64,000 nt of DNA. It comes from Himantopus leucocephalus. Taxonomy: Eukaryota; Chordata; Aves; Charadriiformes; Recurvirostridae. Of this stretch, positions 23,701-37,810 are shown in pieces; positions within the stretch are counted from its first letter, which is position 1; every line of letters begins with the position of its first letter. The notes beneath the pieces are model-generated. The model was not told where the DNA came from. It worked only from the letters and a program-made list of their open reading frames with translations, and did not search any database. The stretch covers positions 18,398,086 through 18,462,085 of the forward strand of contig RSEF01000004.1 of NCBI GenBank assembly GCA_003993805.1, read 5' to 3'. The translations under genes and the position numbers were made by a program.

Positions 23701-26700
23701 AATGTGCTTCTTATCCGATATTTAAGCTGCAGACATTAAAAACATCGTTGCTGACACAGAAGTCGATAGAGAACACTTCAAAGATCCACAAGGATACATA
23801 GGAAACCGAATGAGACTCCATGCGGGGGATAGTAACCAAATATAAAATATTTAATAGGAACTACTTTGGAAAGCAGTAATGCTGAAAGGGACCTTAAGGG
23901 CCAGTAAACGAGATAAATGGAGCCAGCAAGTCAAATGCTACTTTGTGCTGCCTGTGTACATGCATCTTGTCAAGAATCTATGAAATATAGCACATGTCAC
24001 TAAGCCTTCTCTGACGAGTCAGTTCTGGGCATTTCAACGGCAGGGATGTATAAAATTGAAGAGACTCTCAGAGGAGTGCAAAATGCGATTATGTCTTTGG
24101 GACTTGTTATTCAAGGAAATATTTTTTTAAAAGGTCTGAATCTGTAGAGAATGTCTGAGTTGTCACTCAACTCTGAAACAAGTATAGGGGCTGGGGGACA
24201 GGGAGGGCAGAGCTTTGGAGGTGTACAGCGTCGCAGGTGTTTCCCTAAGAGCACAGCGTAGAACACGGCAGAATGTATCTGCCAGCAGACGTAGACAGCA
24301 GTGTTGGTTCAGTAGCTCTAACTGGCAGTCTGAGAAAATTAAATATGAAATCAAAGACAGTTTTAAAACAGTGTATTTATTCGCCATGGGAATAATTTGC
24401 CGAGGGACAGTAAGTCCTTGGTTCTTGGAGCCCTTAGGGTCTGAATGTTTTTCAAAACATGCTTGAGCTGAGCCTTGCATCATGAGGGTTAATGGGAGGG
24501 TCACTGGTTGAAACTGTACTTCTGGTTGTGGAGGTGATCAGACTGGATGGGTGAGTGGGTCTTTCTTTGCTTCATAATCTGTAAAGCTATTATGTTTTTA
24601 CTGACTGTTAAATTTTTCAAAATACAACATGCAGTTTTAGAGTAGTGTGAAGCAATACATGAAGCGGTAGAGGCTTTGTGGCTGCAGTTGGTTAAAACCA
24701 GCCCACACAACTGAGTATGTGCTATAGAGCACGTGACAGGCGGGGGATTCGTTCATTGCAGATCTTCATCAGCTTGTAGTCGAAGGAAATAACCTGATAG
24801 ATCTCTCCATCTCCGACTTGTGTGATATTGTCTATAGTTCTAGCAGCTGCCCTAAACATTTGGCAACTGGCCCAAGCCCAGAAATTAACACTAAGAAATT
24901 AATTTTCTATAAGCTAATAAGGACAAAGGCCATTCAATCTGTTGTTTATACAGAAAGCTTATTGAATGTGAAGACTATACATCTGGGAACGAGCTGGTAG
25001 AACGCAGTTGTTTAATAATAATGCCAACACGTCAGAGAAGTACTTGTGCAGTAATCAGTTAGTCATTAAATAAAGGGGAGTTCAGGTAGAGTGCAGGTCA
25101 AGATGTTTATCTATGGTAACCCGAATAGACAAATGTTTATTAAAGGTTTAAGCAAAGAAATGAAAAAAATACACATCTAATCAAACTATGCCAAGATTAA
25201 ATCAGAACCTTCCCTTCATTATCCTACTGCATCGCTGCCCTCCCCTGACGAGGTGTTAATCACGGCTTCCTCTTCTGTCTAGTTTGCACTTCAGATTCCA
25301 GGCATGGCAGGGTCTGTTTCTAATAAAAGTTTTTCATCCCTTCAAGCACGTCAGCTTTTCTACCTCAGTTGGAGTTTGTAGTCTTCTGATGGGTCCAGGC
25401 AGATTTAATTTTTCGGTTCCCAGAACTCTTGATTAAGGGTGGACGCTGCTAATTAATCCACTTTGTGTTCTGAGTGGCGGATCCCCAGAGTCTCTGTCAG
25501 TGCAGTGTGTCTCACCTGTGATTACTTTCCATCTCATCTGTCAGAAGCAGGCTTTGCCAACTACTAGGTTTGGAAAATTTTGAACTGAGGCTTTTGTAAC
25601 TCTCTTGAGCATGTCTGTATGTCCTGCCAAACACGTGATGCAGATCATGAAAATCTTCTGTTACCATTTTCTGTATTTGCTTCAGAATTTTAGCATTGAC
25701 CTCACGTAAAGAAAAACATTAAATCCTTCCATATTTAAATTCACTAGCTTAAAGCTCAAATCCAAGTAAGTCATATTGTAGTTTTATTAGAAATTGGGAA
25801 CTTGTTGAATACTAATCTGTAATTTGACCTACTGACTCAGAAATTTACAGTCTGCCATGCTTTCACGAGACTTTTATCTCAAGTTAGTTACCTTGTGGCA
25901 AGAACACCTTTTTTAACAAGGAAGACTTAGTGGGATGGCTACAAATTAGTAGAGCTTGTTTTGCTTTTATGAATGTAATGATCTAAATACAGTCCGTTTA
26001 ACTCAGCTGTGGTTCTCCACTGCATACTGCCGAATACTTGCTGTGCATGAGATGAGTCCTCCTCTGTCTTTATTTCAGGTATATTATAGGTGTGGAGCAT
26101 ATCATCTCGGCTCTTATCTACCTCTTAACGAAGCGCTGGTATCACAGTAACATCTTTCCCCTCTAAGTCATGTATCTGCAAAGGTCGTCTATAGGATGTG
26201 TCTTGTAGTCACTGTGCAGGACTGATGGCTTTCTCTTTTAGCAGTCAATCCTTTGCTTCTCCTTAACTTAAAATTAATGTGAAGAGATAGTTCGGCTTGT
26301 GCAAACCTTACAGACTGCTTCTTTAGAAGAAAACTAACAATGATTTTCTTATCCATGGACCAGTATGTGACTAGTTTGACACCAGTGGAAATAATTAAAT
26401 TGCCTTGAAACAAAGGGCGTAAATCAGGTGCTGTCATTGTTCATTGAGAGCCAGATAAATTGTACTTACATGTGAATATAAAACAGTATATTAACTTTAC
26501 TGCAATAGATCAGTGTCTTTAAATAAGTTTACAAAAGCATTTGGAGTGTGTAACTACCTTCTCTTTTATTATCTACTGCACTTGTGTGTTACTGTTCTTT
26601 TGTGACTGCTGTATCTAGTGAGGCAGAGGAACGTACTCGGGGCATTTTATTGTCTCGCACTAGAGCCTTACACTTCGTGACTGCCCTATCAGCATTAAGG

Positions 26701-29700
26701 CATATGAAACAGTGACCCTTGGCTTAGAATTTTTTTAATGAGGTCCGAAGTCGAGCTATATGTCAGTCCGTGTTTGCTTTAAAAGCGCGGTGAGCGAATC
26801 TGAGTGCACCGAGCTCCGACCAGCAGTGCGTTCTCTGAGCTGGGGAGTACTAGGCGTCTGAGCAGCTCGGTCCAGCTCAGCACTGATGGCAAAGCCCAGT
26901 CAAAATTTGTTTGTTTATAAAAGTAGCAGTACTTTTATTTGGCTTCTGACTGCTTCCTTGGGTGAAAACATTTGTTTGAACTGGGATTTTTACCTGAGGA
27001 AGAGCTGCATGATTTGACATACATTGAGCGAGCTGCCAAAATAGGAACAGGCGTGATCTTACGCTCCTCTAGAAGCTACTTCCGAAATGCAAGCACTTTG
27101 CTAGCATCATCAGGCTTAGTTCTGCTACCTCGTTATGAATTAACTTTTAAGTGCTAATAATAGATCGTGGCAAAGGCGCTCATGATGTGTAAATACACGT
27201 GACTAAATTAATTTAATTATTGCTATCACTTGCATGCTGACTAATCCATACATTTTATGAATGAGCCGGTTTCAGCCCCGCTGTATAATCCCATTTTTAT
27301 GGGAGCAGAATTTGCTTCATCATGTTGGTAAAGCAAATACTGAAATCTCTACTTTATTCTTCATGTGGTCAAAAAACACAGAGAAGTGAACAGGTTAATG
27401 AAGTAAGAGTGTGTATGTGTGTTTGTTATTGTGTACATTATTATGCCATGAAATTAAAAAAACATATTCACAAAGATACTGGAATATTGATCTTCTGTAG
27501 TTGTGTATAGACACGTGAAGGGAAAAAGGGAAAAAGGTCTGGAACAGAGAAACTCATGTTCCTGTATTCATCAGTTGTAATAAATGTTCACTGGTAAATA
27601 AAAAGCTTCAAGCAAAAATAATTTTACAATGTGTCACCACCTCTGTTAAACTTTGATCTTTATGGCAGTACTGGATATTCCTATCTGCCTACAGGTACAT
27701 TTTCAGTGCTGTTTACTTTTTCATGGGAACAACGCTACTTTTCTGTATTTATGCTATTTCTCTTATGATAATTATCATTATTCTAAGAATATCAAATCTA
27801 GTTGTCAAAAAATTTCTAGTGTCATCATTAAAGGTGCGTATGCATATGCATTATGTTGCAGTCACTACTTGCATTTTCTGCTTGCGCCCCCTCCCTCAGG
27901 ACCCCTCTCATGTTGAGTGCGCAGCACAGACTGTGCCAGCATGATGACAAGCTATTCAATATTTTACTTTATTTTAATTGTTCAGTGTATAACCTTAAGC
28001 CTTATTTATTACCACTGTTCAAAGCTCATTCTTACAACAATATTAATTTTCTGTTGGTGATTCGGTGGTGCTCATCGCTACAGTATTCACATACTTCTCA
28101 TATGCTAATGTATTTCTCTTTGCAATAGCCGTGGGAATTGATGAGGGCATTACCTCCATGGTGAATTCACATACATACAAATTAAGTGAAAAATACCTGC
28201 TAAACTTGGGCACCTAATTTGAACTGCTCAACACCTGATTTTTTTCAGAATATTTCAAACATTAGTGCAATATAATACTAAGAATAGCTTGCACTGACTT
28301 AAGTTACAGCTCTGTAGGTTTATGAACAGGCAAAATAAGAATTGAAATTATCATGTGGCATCGATTGGTTTTGAGCAGTTTCTAACATCTAGGTTCAATA
28401 TAAAGATTTACACTACTTGAGCTGAAGATCTTTTGATAGCAGTAGCAACCTGTCATCTTCTCTTTGAAACCAACGCTGAAAGGAAAAGAAATCCATGTAT
28501 TGCTGTTGGGTTTCACAAATGCTAACTGACAGCTTTGGTTTTTTCCCCTCCCTTCCTTGAAGTTGACTTCTTTCCCTGGTCTGGTCCCAGTCATTTTCTT
28601 TCCAAGCCTGAGCTTTACCCCAGAGCTTTTCTCCTACTTAATTTCTTCTTTCTGGGCTTTGCATTCAAATTCTAGTCATCTTTCCGTAGCAGTCTTCGAG
28701 AGATCTGATCTCACTGTTCCTGCTCAAATTGTTCTTGTGTGCTCCCCCCTTCTCTCCTGTTGCATTTTAGTCTAACGATTCGCTCTTGCTTCTTGTTTCA
28801 ATTTCCTTCATCTGGTTTCTGTCCAGATGGTTTCATCTGATCTTCTCTCTTTTGCAGTATTTCAAATCAGCTGTCTGTCCCCTCCATCGTGCTTAAGTGC
28901 CGTTAGGCAGAGGTCTTAAGCAGCATGGAAGGAGGAAACCTCTGGCTCGCCAACTCGTTCCCTAGCGCTGTCCTTGCTGGATGAGGACATGTAACAGTGA
29001 GAGCAAAGACCTGACCACTGTAGCCCTGGGCTGAAGTCTTCTCAGCCTCTCTACTATGCGGTGCCAGCACTTTCTGGTCACCCGGAGGTCTCTGAGGACT
29101 TGCGTGCATTCGGTTTGGATGTAAGAGTGACATAAAGGCTAATGCTATGACAATTTGCAAATCTCTTGTTCCAGCAACAGCTAGGGGCCCTGGAGCGTTT
29201 TAGAGGAAAAGTCTCCAGCAACATATGTAAGCCACGGTGTCTCTAACATCATCCTCAGAGATGTCTGGGTGAATCTGAATAACCCTCCCTGCTTCCCTGA
29301 ACACCCTGAGGTAGAGACCTGCTATGAGAGGTTCATTCCAAACGGTTAAAATTTCAGATAAAAACCAAGTAAATGTCATATTGCAGTAAGGAATGAATGT
29401 TTTAAGATGAGACTAATAGCCTAAGTGATATACCAGCTTCCTACAACTTGTCACTGAAACAAAACATGGACCTAATTGCAATGGCATTGCTGATTTGATC
29501 AAAATGATGTATTCAGGTCCTGTAATTTGCACACACCTATACACATGCGTGCATATTTCAGTTGGTGAATTTAGGCGTGTCTCATCACGTAGTCAAAATA
29601 TAGGTGTCTATGTCTACCTGGTAGTACAGAATTGAGTTTTACAAACCTTTTATAGCTTGCCCTGCTAAAAACATTTGTTCAAAGATAGTCAGTTAATGTT

Positions 29701-31516
29701 CTAAAGGAAGCGTGCTGAAGGTTATGAAGGAAGACCCTGGAGTGTTTTCCATAAGTTTGTCTTTTTTCCTCCTACAAAAGGAGTGATATAAATCTTCAGT
29801 GTATATCAAGTTTAAAACGTTATGTTAACAGATGTAAATTTTGTAAGATTTTAAAGGCTATTAATTTGTATTTCAGTGCATACTTAGAGTTGCTCATTAA
29901 AAAATTTAAACTTCTGTATGATCTGCTGCTTTTGTAAGTTTTTTAGGCTTTCTTAAAATAGCATTGTACACGGCCATATGTACGCGATTACCATACTACC
30001 TTGGCATTTCTCTGGGAAGCTAGCAAGCTTCGCTTTCTTTCCCTATTCTGCTTGCTTCAGCAAAGGAGCTATGACTGCGTGTGTGTATACGGACCCCAGA
30101 TGCTCAGCTCTGGGATGAGTGTCTCCAGGAGCAGTGGGACAGCTGTTGTCCTTCCTAGGATTCACAGGTAGATTGTCCCTCTGGGAGTGGTGCAAGTTTT
30201 GCTGGTCGGCATTTTGTCCTGCTTGTCTGGTTTGGATTTGAAGGGATATGTTTGCAGGGTATGTCAATTCTGGAGGTTAAGTCCTTGACATAGCAGTTGG
30301 GGGGAGTACTGCATTCAGAGGCTGTTTTGGGCTTGCTTTGTAAATCCATACATTGGTTAATGTAATTTCTGCATGCAGTACATAATAATTGATTGACAGT
30401 GTTAAAAATATACGTGTCTACACATATAGATCTCGACTCAGTGAAAGATGCGATGTATAGCCTGAGGGCTTTTTAATTTACAGGTAATGTGATGTTTGTT
30501 CCTCTGTTTTCAGCTCTGTAGTGATTATCATGTGCTAGAATCTCAATTTTAAAAAATAGCCAGTGAATAATTGTATTACAATGTATTACATTAGTGTCTG
30601 ATGCTTGCAATATTCCACTAGCCTAAATGTATTTACCAGTCACTTTGATTGTATACCAAATAATTCACCTGCTCTGCTAGAGAGTTACGACAAATCCTGC
30701 CCAGCATCGTCTTGTTTTTCTGAATCAGACATTATCCAAAGTTTACCGAAGAGTTCTGTTTTATTAATGGGTGTGGATGACACACATAATCTAACCAGGG
30801 AGTATGAATTGTTCTTTTGGATTGCCCTCGTTTGTTCTGGTACATATTTGATGATGTGAGAAATACAGTATTCTAAAGAACCTGTCTTAACGTTTGGGGG
30901 AAAAAAGAAGAAAGTCAAGTCCATTCCTGGCAGAATCACCTTTCTTTAGGAGCACTGAAAAGAGTGGTATCACGTAAAAGAATACAACAGTCTGACTTTT
31001 CTGTTGCTAAGACATCTGGACTTACTTGTAGTTCTGTTGCAGCCTGTCTCACCCTGGTTCCATTCTGAAATTGTGATTCAGACAAATACGGTTTTCCATG
31101 CAGCGTCAGACTTAAGTTGCAAGAAATGCTGCGCACTAACCCATTTTTATCTCCATTGATGTCCTTGGAAAAGATGCATTTAATGAATATAAATTTATTT
31201 ATTCCCAAGAGTATGATTATATTTTTTATACTGCTGGCTTTGCTTCCTATAGAAAGCACTATTTTTGCTCATAATTTCTTTAAAGGTAATACTTCCCATT
31301 AGCTTGAATTATTTATGAAATTACGCATGTGCTATCACTTAGTGACCAGACAAATGGAGAAAACATCTTTGATCTTCAGTTTTATTGGTTGAGTTATGCT
31401 CTGAGAATGTGAAAATCCCACATTCTCTGTGTTGTGTGGTTACTAAAAGCTACGAACTGATACTGCAATGAAGAAATGATTTTGCCTCTGCACATTTTAG
31501 CATACTTCTAAAAGGC

Positions 31517-31545
31517 TGTCGTGGTTTTGTCCCCAAACCAGGACA
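31517..31545. repeat. Imperfect 11-bp inverted repeat, LTR-end-like
   Basis: TGTCGTGGTTT, loop TGTCCCC, AAACCAGGACA (one mismatch). The TGTCSTGGTTT start resembles the 5' end of some avian retroviral LTRs as I remember them. No LTR body, primer binding site or second end was found, so it may be only a hairpin. Confidence 0.3.
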
Positions 31546-33429
31546 AAGGCCTAGGTGGGGTTCACCTCAACTATTCCACGGTTCCTTGGCACACAGCTGT
31601 GGTCCCAGTGGGATAAGAAGAGACCCATCACCACGTTTCCTCCTTTGAAAAGCAGGACTGCGAAGGAATTTGTTCTCCTCCTGTTTGTTTTTTCTCTCCT
31701 CTGTGTCCAGTCTTTGAGGAAGGAAGTAGCTCTTCTTTGTATTTCTGTCTTGGGCCTTGCATCAACCCTAAAGCTACTTCCTTCCTCTCCAGCACACTTT
31801 GTTTAAGATAAGAAAGGATCTCCTATTTCACACCTCTGTTTTGTTCATCTGTGTGTTTAAACTTTGTTTCCTGACACTTCTCCTCGAGAGGAATGTAGTT
31901 TCTGAACATCTACCAAAGTGTGCTCTGACGTCTTTATGTTCTCTTAGAATACGGAACTCTAACTTACCAGCTGTAATGCTTTCCTTCCATCTAACCTGCT
32001 TCACAGCTTTCTGAGTTAACAGTTTTGTGGTGGCCCTTAAATCTTCTCAGTTTGTACTTTTTCTTCTGTTTTCCAGGCTGCTGAAATACTTTATAAAAGG
32101 GAAATCCATAAATAGATGCAAAATTTCTGCAGTCTTCCTCTACCTGATGATTTAAGTACAAGAAACAGTATTCTAGCCCTGGCATAGAGGCAGTTTTGTC
32201 ATCTGTTGTGACCCATGGGAGTTAGAAATACTAGTTTTTTTAACACCTGCAGGGGAAAATGATGACTATTTGACTTGGAGGGCAGACTGGCTTTCAGGTT
32301 AGTAGGAAAGATATTGGACTTCATCAGAGAAAGTCTGAGGCTCTTCACTAAGAGCCATGCATTTTGATTATAAACCAGATTAAAGTCTTGTGAAGTAGTA
32401 AAGATTAATCACTGAAAAGCCTAATTTGTTAGAAGCAAAACTGTTTGACTCAGGTATGTGGATGTCCATGTATTGGCCTTATGTTAATTAAGGAGTAGAA
32501 AATTCTTTTTTTTCTTCACGTGGATACTAACTTCAAATACTCCTGCTCTGTATTTGTAAATAGCAAAAACATCTACCCTCATGGAGAAGCTGGCATTAGA
32601 AAATAAGATGTTTTCCTTTTGCTAAATTGTCATTTCAAAAGTTGTTGTCATTGGACACACGCAATTAATTGTCTTTGCTTACAGCACTGTTTCTGTCATG
32701 AGTGAGTCCCATTTTGAAATGGAATCCTGTATGGATAAAAGAAAGGTAAATTGAATTCACATTTTATTAACAGGTTGGTTTTCCTGTCCCCTCTATGCTC
32801 ATCACGCACAGACTACTCTTTAGTTAAGCTGTAGTTTAAATGTCTTTATTACATAAAAGTCTTTTTTAAAAATTTGTAATAACACCTTGAGTTCTTTTTT
32901 TGCGAAGGAGCTAAGAATCATTGTGGTGTTATTACTGGAGTATGCTTTTAGATATGTGTGAAATGGTAAATCGTTAGGAACTGACTCAGAATATTAATTC
33001 ATGCTTGAAATTACTTTTAATAAATCTATTTTCATTTATTTTTCCTTGACAGTTCCTTACTTTGAGACTATGCCTCTTCACTGTTGTACTACTAGCATTA
33101 AAATAAGGATTAAGGATAGTTGGTGGCAATTTTTGCAGTGTCCCACTGAAATCTTTAAAATGATCCGCAAATTGCTGAGTTTCGATATATTATGGCTTGA
33201 AACCATTGACACAGAAATGTAGGACTGGCCTCAACTCAGCGTTGGGTGGCTGTGGTTCACTCGTGAGCAGCGCAGTTGTGTGTGCGTGCATGCTTTGGAT
33301 CAGAAATACACTTTCCAGTAGCATGATGTAGTGGCCAAATGCAGCATGAAGGACTGTGGAGATGGGTCATGAGAATGTGACAGAGGAAATGGGGACAATG
33401 TACAATGAAGTAGAGATGTACGTTGAAGG

Positions 33430-33525
33430 TAAGAGAGAGAGGGAGGTGGGGAGCACCCGGAAAGAAACTATGGTGAGAAGAAGAANAAAAAAAAAAAAAA
33501 AAGAAGAAGAAGAAAGGAAGGTGTA
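33430..33525 (+). repeat. Polypurine / GAA-rich tract with a single N
   Basis: GAGAGAGAGGGAGGTGGGGAG is followed by a short break, then GAAGAAGAA, N at 33486, about 16 A, GAAGAAGAAGAAAGGAAGG. A polypurine strand of this length can form triplex DNA and is a common assembly trouble spot, which explains the N. A 117-codon minus-strand reading frame across it is a low-complexity artefact. Confidence 0.85.
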
Positions 33526-34064
33526 AAAGGTGTCCATGCAATCTCTGTAATTGTGGAAAGACGTTCCTAGGAAAAACTTGTGTGAAGAGCATGGAGCTTA
33601 TGGAAGCCAACCGTAAAAAAGAGTAATGATGATGCTGAAAATGTTGTAGGAAACAACATATTCTCTTATGCTGTGCACTTTAAATCCTGGATAAGCTATT
33701 AAAGTGATCTACTCTTTTTCCATTGCTGAAGCATGTAGGAAATGGGTTTATTCCATTCGGTATTCACCAACGGGTGAATGCAGTCCCACCAAACAAATTG
33801 CTTAAGCAGCAATTTCCCTGAGCTGACACCTGTCTGAATATTCACCAGAGTACTTACAAATGCTGCCAAAAAGAGAGAAATATATTCTTAGCTTGGTTCT
33901 CACAGAACATCTTTCCAAATGAATGAAAGATCAGGACGCAAGAAGAAGATCTTGCTGCCTCAGAAAGTACATTACCTCGATTTTGCTGTTATGAAAGTGA
34001 AACGGTTAATAAAGGATCTTGGTATTTAAGTGCTCATAATTAGCCATCTGGGTTTCCTATCAGC

Positions 34065-34258
34065 AAACCGCAGTTGGCGCTAATGGGTGCGCTGGTGGTG
34101 GGTGTGAGCCGCAGGCCAGGCCGGAGCGGGGCGCGGGGAGCATCAGCCGAACACGTGCCGGAGACGGGGGGAGTTGCGTGGTTGGTGAGCCGGAGGCAGG
34201 GCGGAGGCGCTGGGCTGAGCATCTTCCCGGGCACGGCAGGCTCCTCAAGTCCACGAAA
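34065..34258. promoter_or_regulatory. Compact CpG-dense GC island inside the intron
   Basis: I count about 19 CpG in roughly 190 bases, against very few in the kilobases on either side. It contains GGAGCGGGGCGCGGGGAGC and ACGGGGGGAG. Both borders are abrupt. There is no TATA box at a usable distance, no recognisable exon, and the open frames through it (about 62-72 codons) look like GC-bias artefacts. It could be an intragenic or antisense promoter, a regulatory CpG island or a GC-rich insertion. Confidence 0.45.
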
Positions 34259-35004
34259 CTGAAGTTTAAAGATAGCATATGAACGGGAATGATGTCTGCA
34301 ACGTTTACTCTTTCTTTAAGAGATATGACTTAAGTGCTTTCACTGCATTTGGCAGAAAATAGAGCCTATTTCAAACTAAAAATACAATGTGTTGTTTTGT
34401 ATTTGGGGAAGGTGGAAAAAATGGCTGAATCATACCATTACCAATTTCATGTGTTCTGTTACTATTGCAGAAGATTTTTTTCCCTTTCCTGGCTGTTTGC
34501 CCAGAATGACAAGAATACATAGGGAGATGATTAAATAAAGAGAAATCTCCTTTGAAAATACTTTTTTATGAAACCATTTCTACACAAGGGTCCCTGTCGT
34601 ACCAGCTCGCACACAAAGCGGCGATTGACTTCAGGGAGAGTTCTGCTGGCAGGAAACGCTTACGGGATGGGGCCTCCTGTTTCCTTATGTGTTTGCACAG
34701 GGAATGGGGTGGCAGAGAAGAGGCAGGAGGAAAAGGAAAAGAATGTACAACTTCATTCAGTAGTTCTTTATGGTTCCGATTCTGTCAGCCTTTATTCCAC
34801 AGATAGTCCATGGCTCAATGAAATGAAGTTGGGCTTTTTTCTTTGGTAAACTCGGCCTGAAATTGAACCACTACATACATAGGTATCTGCCAGCTGACTT
34901 TTATGCTTTTTCTTCAGTTTGGGTTTGTTTTTTTTTTAATTCCTTTTTGAGTACTGTGGACATGATTAGGAGTCAGTTTGTATGTGTTTCTGACTGGAAG
35001 CACT

Positions 35005-35029
35005 GGGGGGTGGTTTGGGGTGGGAAGGG
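35005..35029 (+). other. G-quadruplex motif
   Basis: G-runs of 6, 4, 3 and 3 are separated by loops of 6, 1 and 2 bases. It lies about 750 bases downstream of the CpG island. Confidence 0.7.
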
Positions 35030-36426
35030 TGCTGTTCCTTATGTTACCCTGAAGCCATTCTTTCATCGCTCATAAAATGCGTTTACACTGTAGATCACGC
35101 TGACTGCCACAACCCTGCCATCTTCTTGACGCTGGCCTTGTGTCCTTGTCTCCTCTCAGGCATCAGAGCTGACCTACAAAGAAAATAGTCAGTTCCTTTG
35201 CTAGGTTAATTCTCAGTGCAGAACCCCGAACCAGTTTACTCTGCGATTACACAGTGGAGCCAGACCAGGTGAAGTAAGCGGAGATGGGAGAGCGAGCGGA
35301 ATTATGGCTTCTCTGAGTTACATTAACTTAAATCGCCAGGCAGCTGCACCTTCAATATTAAGGTGAGGGAATGGTGTAACAGCTTAAGCAGAGTCACCAA
35401 CTTCTCTTTCTCACATTAAATTAATTTACAGCATCCAGCTTGTTTGCAGGTTTATTAATTGACATGTGATAACTGATCTCATGTTGAAGACCTGCTGATG
35501 GATGATGAAACGTTGGCAGGGATTTAAAAAAAAAATAATAATAATTGTAGCAACATGTACTGATAAAATCACACTTGGAAAGCCCCACTAGATTTTGTTT
35601 TCAACAAGTTTTGACTTGCATTTAATTGTTTTGATGAATATCTCAATTTATTTGTATTCTAGCACAGCTAATGAAATTATAAAGTCTTGCATCACAGGAA
35701 GGTTTGACTCACTCAATAGATTTTCAGAGTATAAAAGGCTACAAACTCAGTTTTTCAACATTAGTCTTGACTGCACTTTGCCAATACAGATGGTTCTGTT
35801 CATGGTAATACACTGTGATTCAGAAGGGGTGTCTGAAGCTCGTGCAGTACCTTCAGGCTTGACCATTCTACTTACTAATAAGCTACATGCAAGGAAGTTT
35901 CTTTTTAACTATAGCTTAGCCTAAAAAAGTTTCTTCACATTACTCAGATCAGAAGGAGGTTTTCATGTAAGTTGGGCTTTTCCCCTGTAAGTTCAAGACT
36001 TGTTTGTCATCCTTATTTTCATGCAATTTTATTTTTCGTGACTGGAATGGAAAGGAAGAGATAACCTACTTTTTATTTTTTGTCTTATGTTCAATAGTTA
36101 CTGTCATTGATGCTCTCTTCCTTTCTCCTCCCCTACATTCACATCACGGCTGAAGGCTGGGAAATGGCTGCTGGAGGTTGACAGCTTAGTACAGTTCCTC
36201 TGTGTCACTAAGATCTGTTTCTAGACACTTTGTGCAGCTGGCTATCATTGCCTCACTGGTACTTACATATATATATAGGGGTGTGTATATATGTATCTTT
36301 TGCTGACTACTGCTTCTCTAATGTCTCGTTCCAGATTCAGGCCTTTATTTTTGCAAGTGAAGTAAGCTTGCATGAAGGCTTTACTCTTCAGAAGTGATTT
36401 GTGTAGTCTGACACATCAATGGATGT

Positions 36427-36525
36427 TCATAGAATCATACAATGGTTTAGGTTGGAAGGGACCTTAAAGATCATCTAGTTCCAATCCTCTTGCCGTGGGC
36501 AGGGACACCTTCCACTAGGGTCCTT
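36427..36525 (-). mobile_element. CR1 LINE 3' fragment, antisense, 5'-truncated
   Basis: The fragment begins with the terminal octamer repeats in reverse (TCATAGAATCATACAATGG). Then come GGTTGGAAGGGACCTTAAAG, ATCATCTAGTTCCAA and GGGCAGGGACACCTTCCACT, a standard avian CR1 3' UTR in antisense. It ends where the consensus would continue toward the reverse transcriptase, so only about 100 bp was inserted or survives. Such severe 5' truncation is typical of CR1. No RT coding sequence is present. Confidence 0.93.
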
Positions 36526-37810
36526 AGTCCTGGCTATATTTTGTACAATATTTGTCACACAAAAATTGTCTAAGTCACAGAAACCTTTATATTTTCTTCT
36601 GAGGGAACGGAGCCGTGCGGCTGGGCCTGGTTGGCTGTGGAAGAGCTGATACGTAACGTAAACAAGTCTCAAGAAGATGGGAACTACCTCTGTGACTTTT
36701 CACTGTCATGAGAGATCCTCAAGATTAGCTATCAAAAGGTCTCTGTACCGCAGAGGTATTTTAAAAGGTCGGTTGGGAAAAAAACCCTCCATTTTCTCTG
36801 AGAATGCATATAAATGTCCTGCAAGCTTGTTCCCAGTTAAACTGAAGATAAAAGAATGGCACATTCTGCTGAGTGAGTTGGTCCCTGTCCAGTTGGTTCA
36901 GTAATATAATTGTAAAATAACCATATTCTGTTGCAAACATATTTCTGATCTAGGTGAAGACAGAGGTCTTCGTCATCTTAGTGAGGGTACTCTTGAGAAT
37001 TCAACCCTACAATTGTGTTTCATATCTTTATTTTTCTGCTTTGTTTTTCTTTCAAGATTCACAAAATGCTGCAGCCGGTGCCTGCCTGAGAAAGACCTCT
37101 CCTTTGCAGATGGCGGTACCATTGGCTATCACTTAGCCGTTAGGCTAAGTCAGCAGAGCTGCAGGCTTACAAACTGACATTTGCGTAATTTTCTTCTGTG
37201 TCTTTGTGCACATTGGTCTTCTAAATCCTTAACAATAGACAATACAGGAAAATCTATCCCATTAGGGTTTGCAGTTCTGTTCCTATATTGTGAAACCTCT
37301 TTTATTTTTGTAGCAACCAATTAAAAAATGTGATGGAATTGACTCCTAACAACTTCTTAGATTAGTATTTTTCTTAACAGATCTGCTAAATAAAAATACC
37401 TAACAAGTCTGTCAAGGCACATGTTCTTCATACCACTTCAGTACAACAGAAAATCAGAGTGTAGAAGTCATCTCCTGATCTCTCCAGCTCTGTTCGTAAA
37501 CCTGTGTTTTTCTTCTGGTTTGTTTTCTTCCCTGTAAATTTGTACGTTTGGGATGAGCAGCTTCAGCACTGCAGTCTTGCTTTGAACGGTAATATTAGGG
37601 AAAAAATGTGGTTCTCATAAAAACCAGTGTTGAAGTCAGCTTCCTAAGGCAGTGTTGCTAGGATTGGTGTGAGCTTTCCAACACTATATTCACTTTCTTC
37701 CCCCCAGCTACGCCGTCACCTCAAAATTACTGTTAGCTGTCTTGTTCCTATTATAATGTATTCCATTATCTAGACCTGCTGTCTTTAATTTCCTCGTGCC
37801 TGTTTTGTTT

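Larger units (their letters stand above)
22340..34064 (+). other. TENM1 downstream intron, part 2
   Basis: Unique-looking AT-rich intron. The only marked structures are a small CpG cluster at about 26790-26870, the LTR-end-like hairpin at 31517 and the polypurine tract at 33430. I see no exon, RNA gene or clear repeat in most of it. Confidence 0.7.

Noticed and set aside
23880..23910. AAAGGGACCTTAAGGGCCAG as a third CR1 fragment
   Set aside because: Only about a dozen bases match the CR1 tail and the terminal octamers are missing; not supportable.
27400..27440. GTGTGTATGTGTGTTTG as a microsatellite
   Set aside because: Too short and interrupted to list beside the clean GT repeat at 61885.
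33257..33610. 117-codon minus-strand frame
   Set aside because: It runs through the polypurine tract and an N, giving long F and S stretches; low-complexity artefact.
34040..34278. Open frames of 62-72 codons on both strands in the CpG island
   Set aside because: High GC removes stop codons. The peptides are Gly/Arg/Pro-rich with no family, and frames overlap on both strands.
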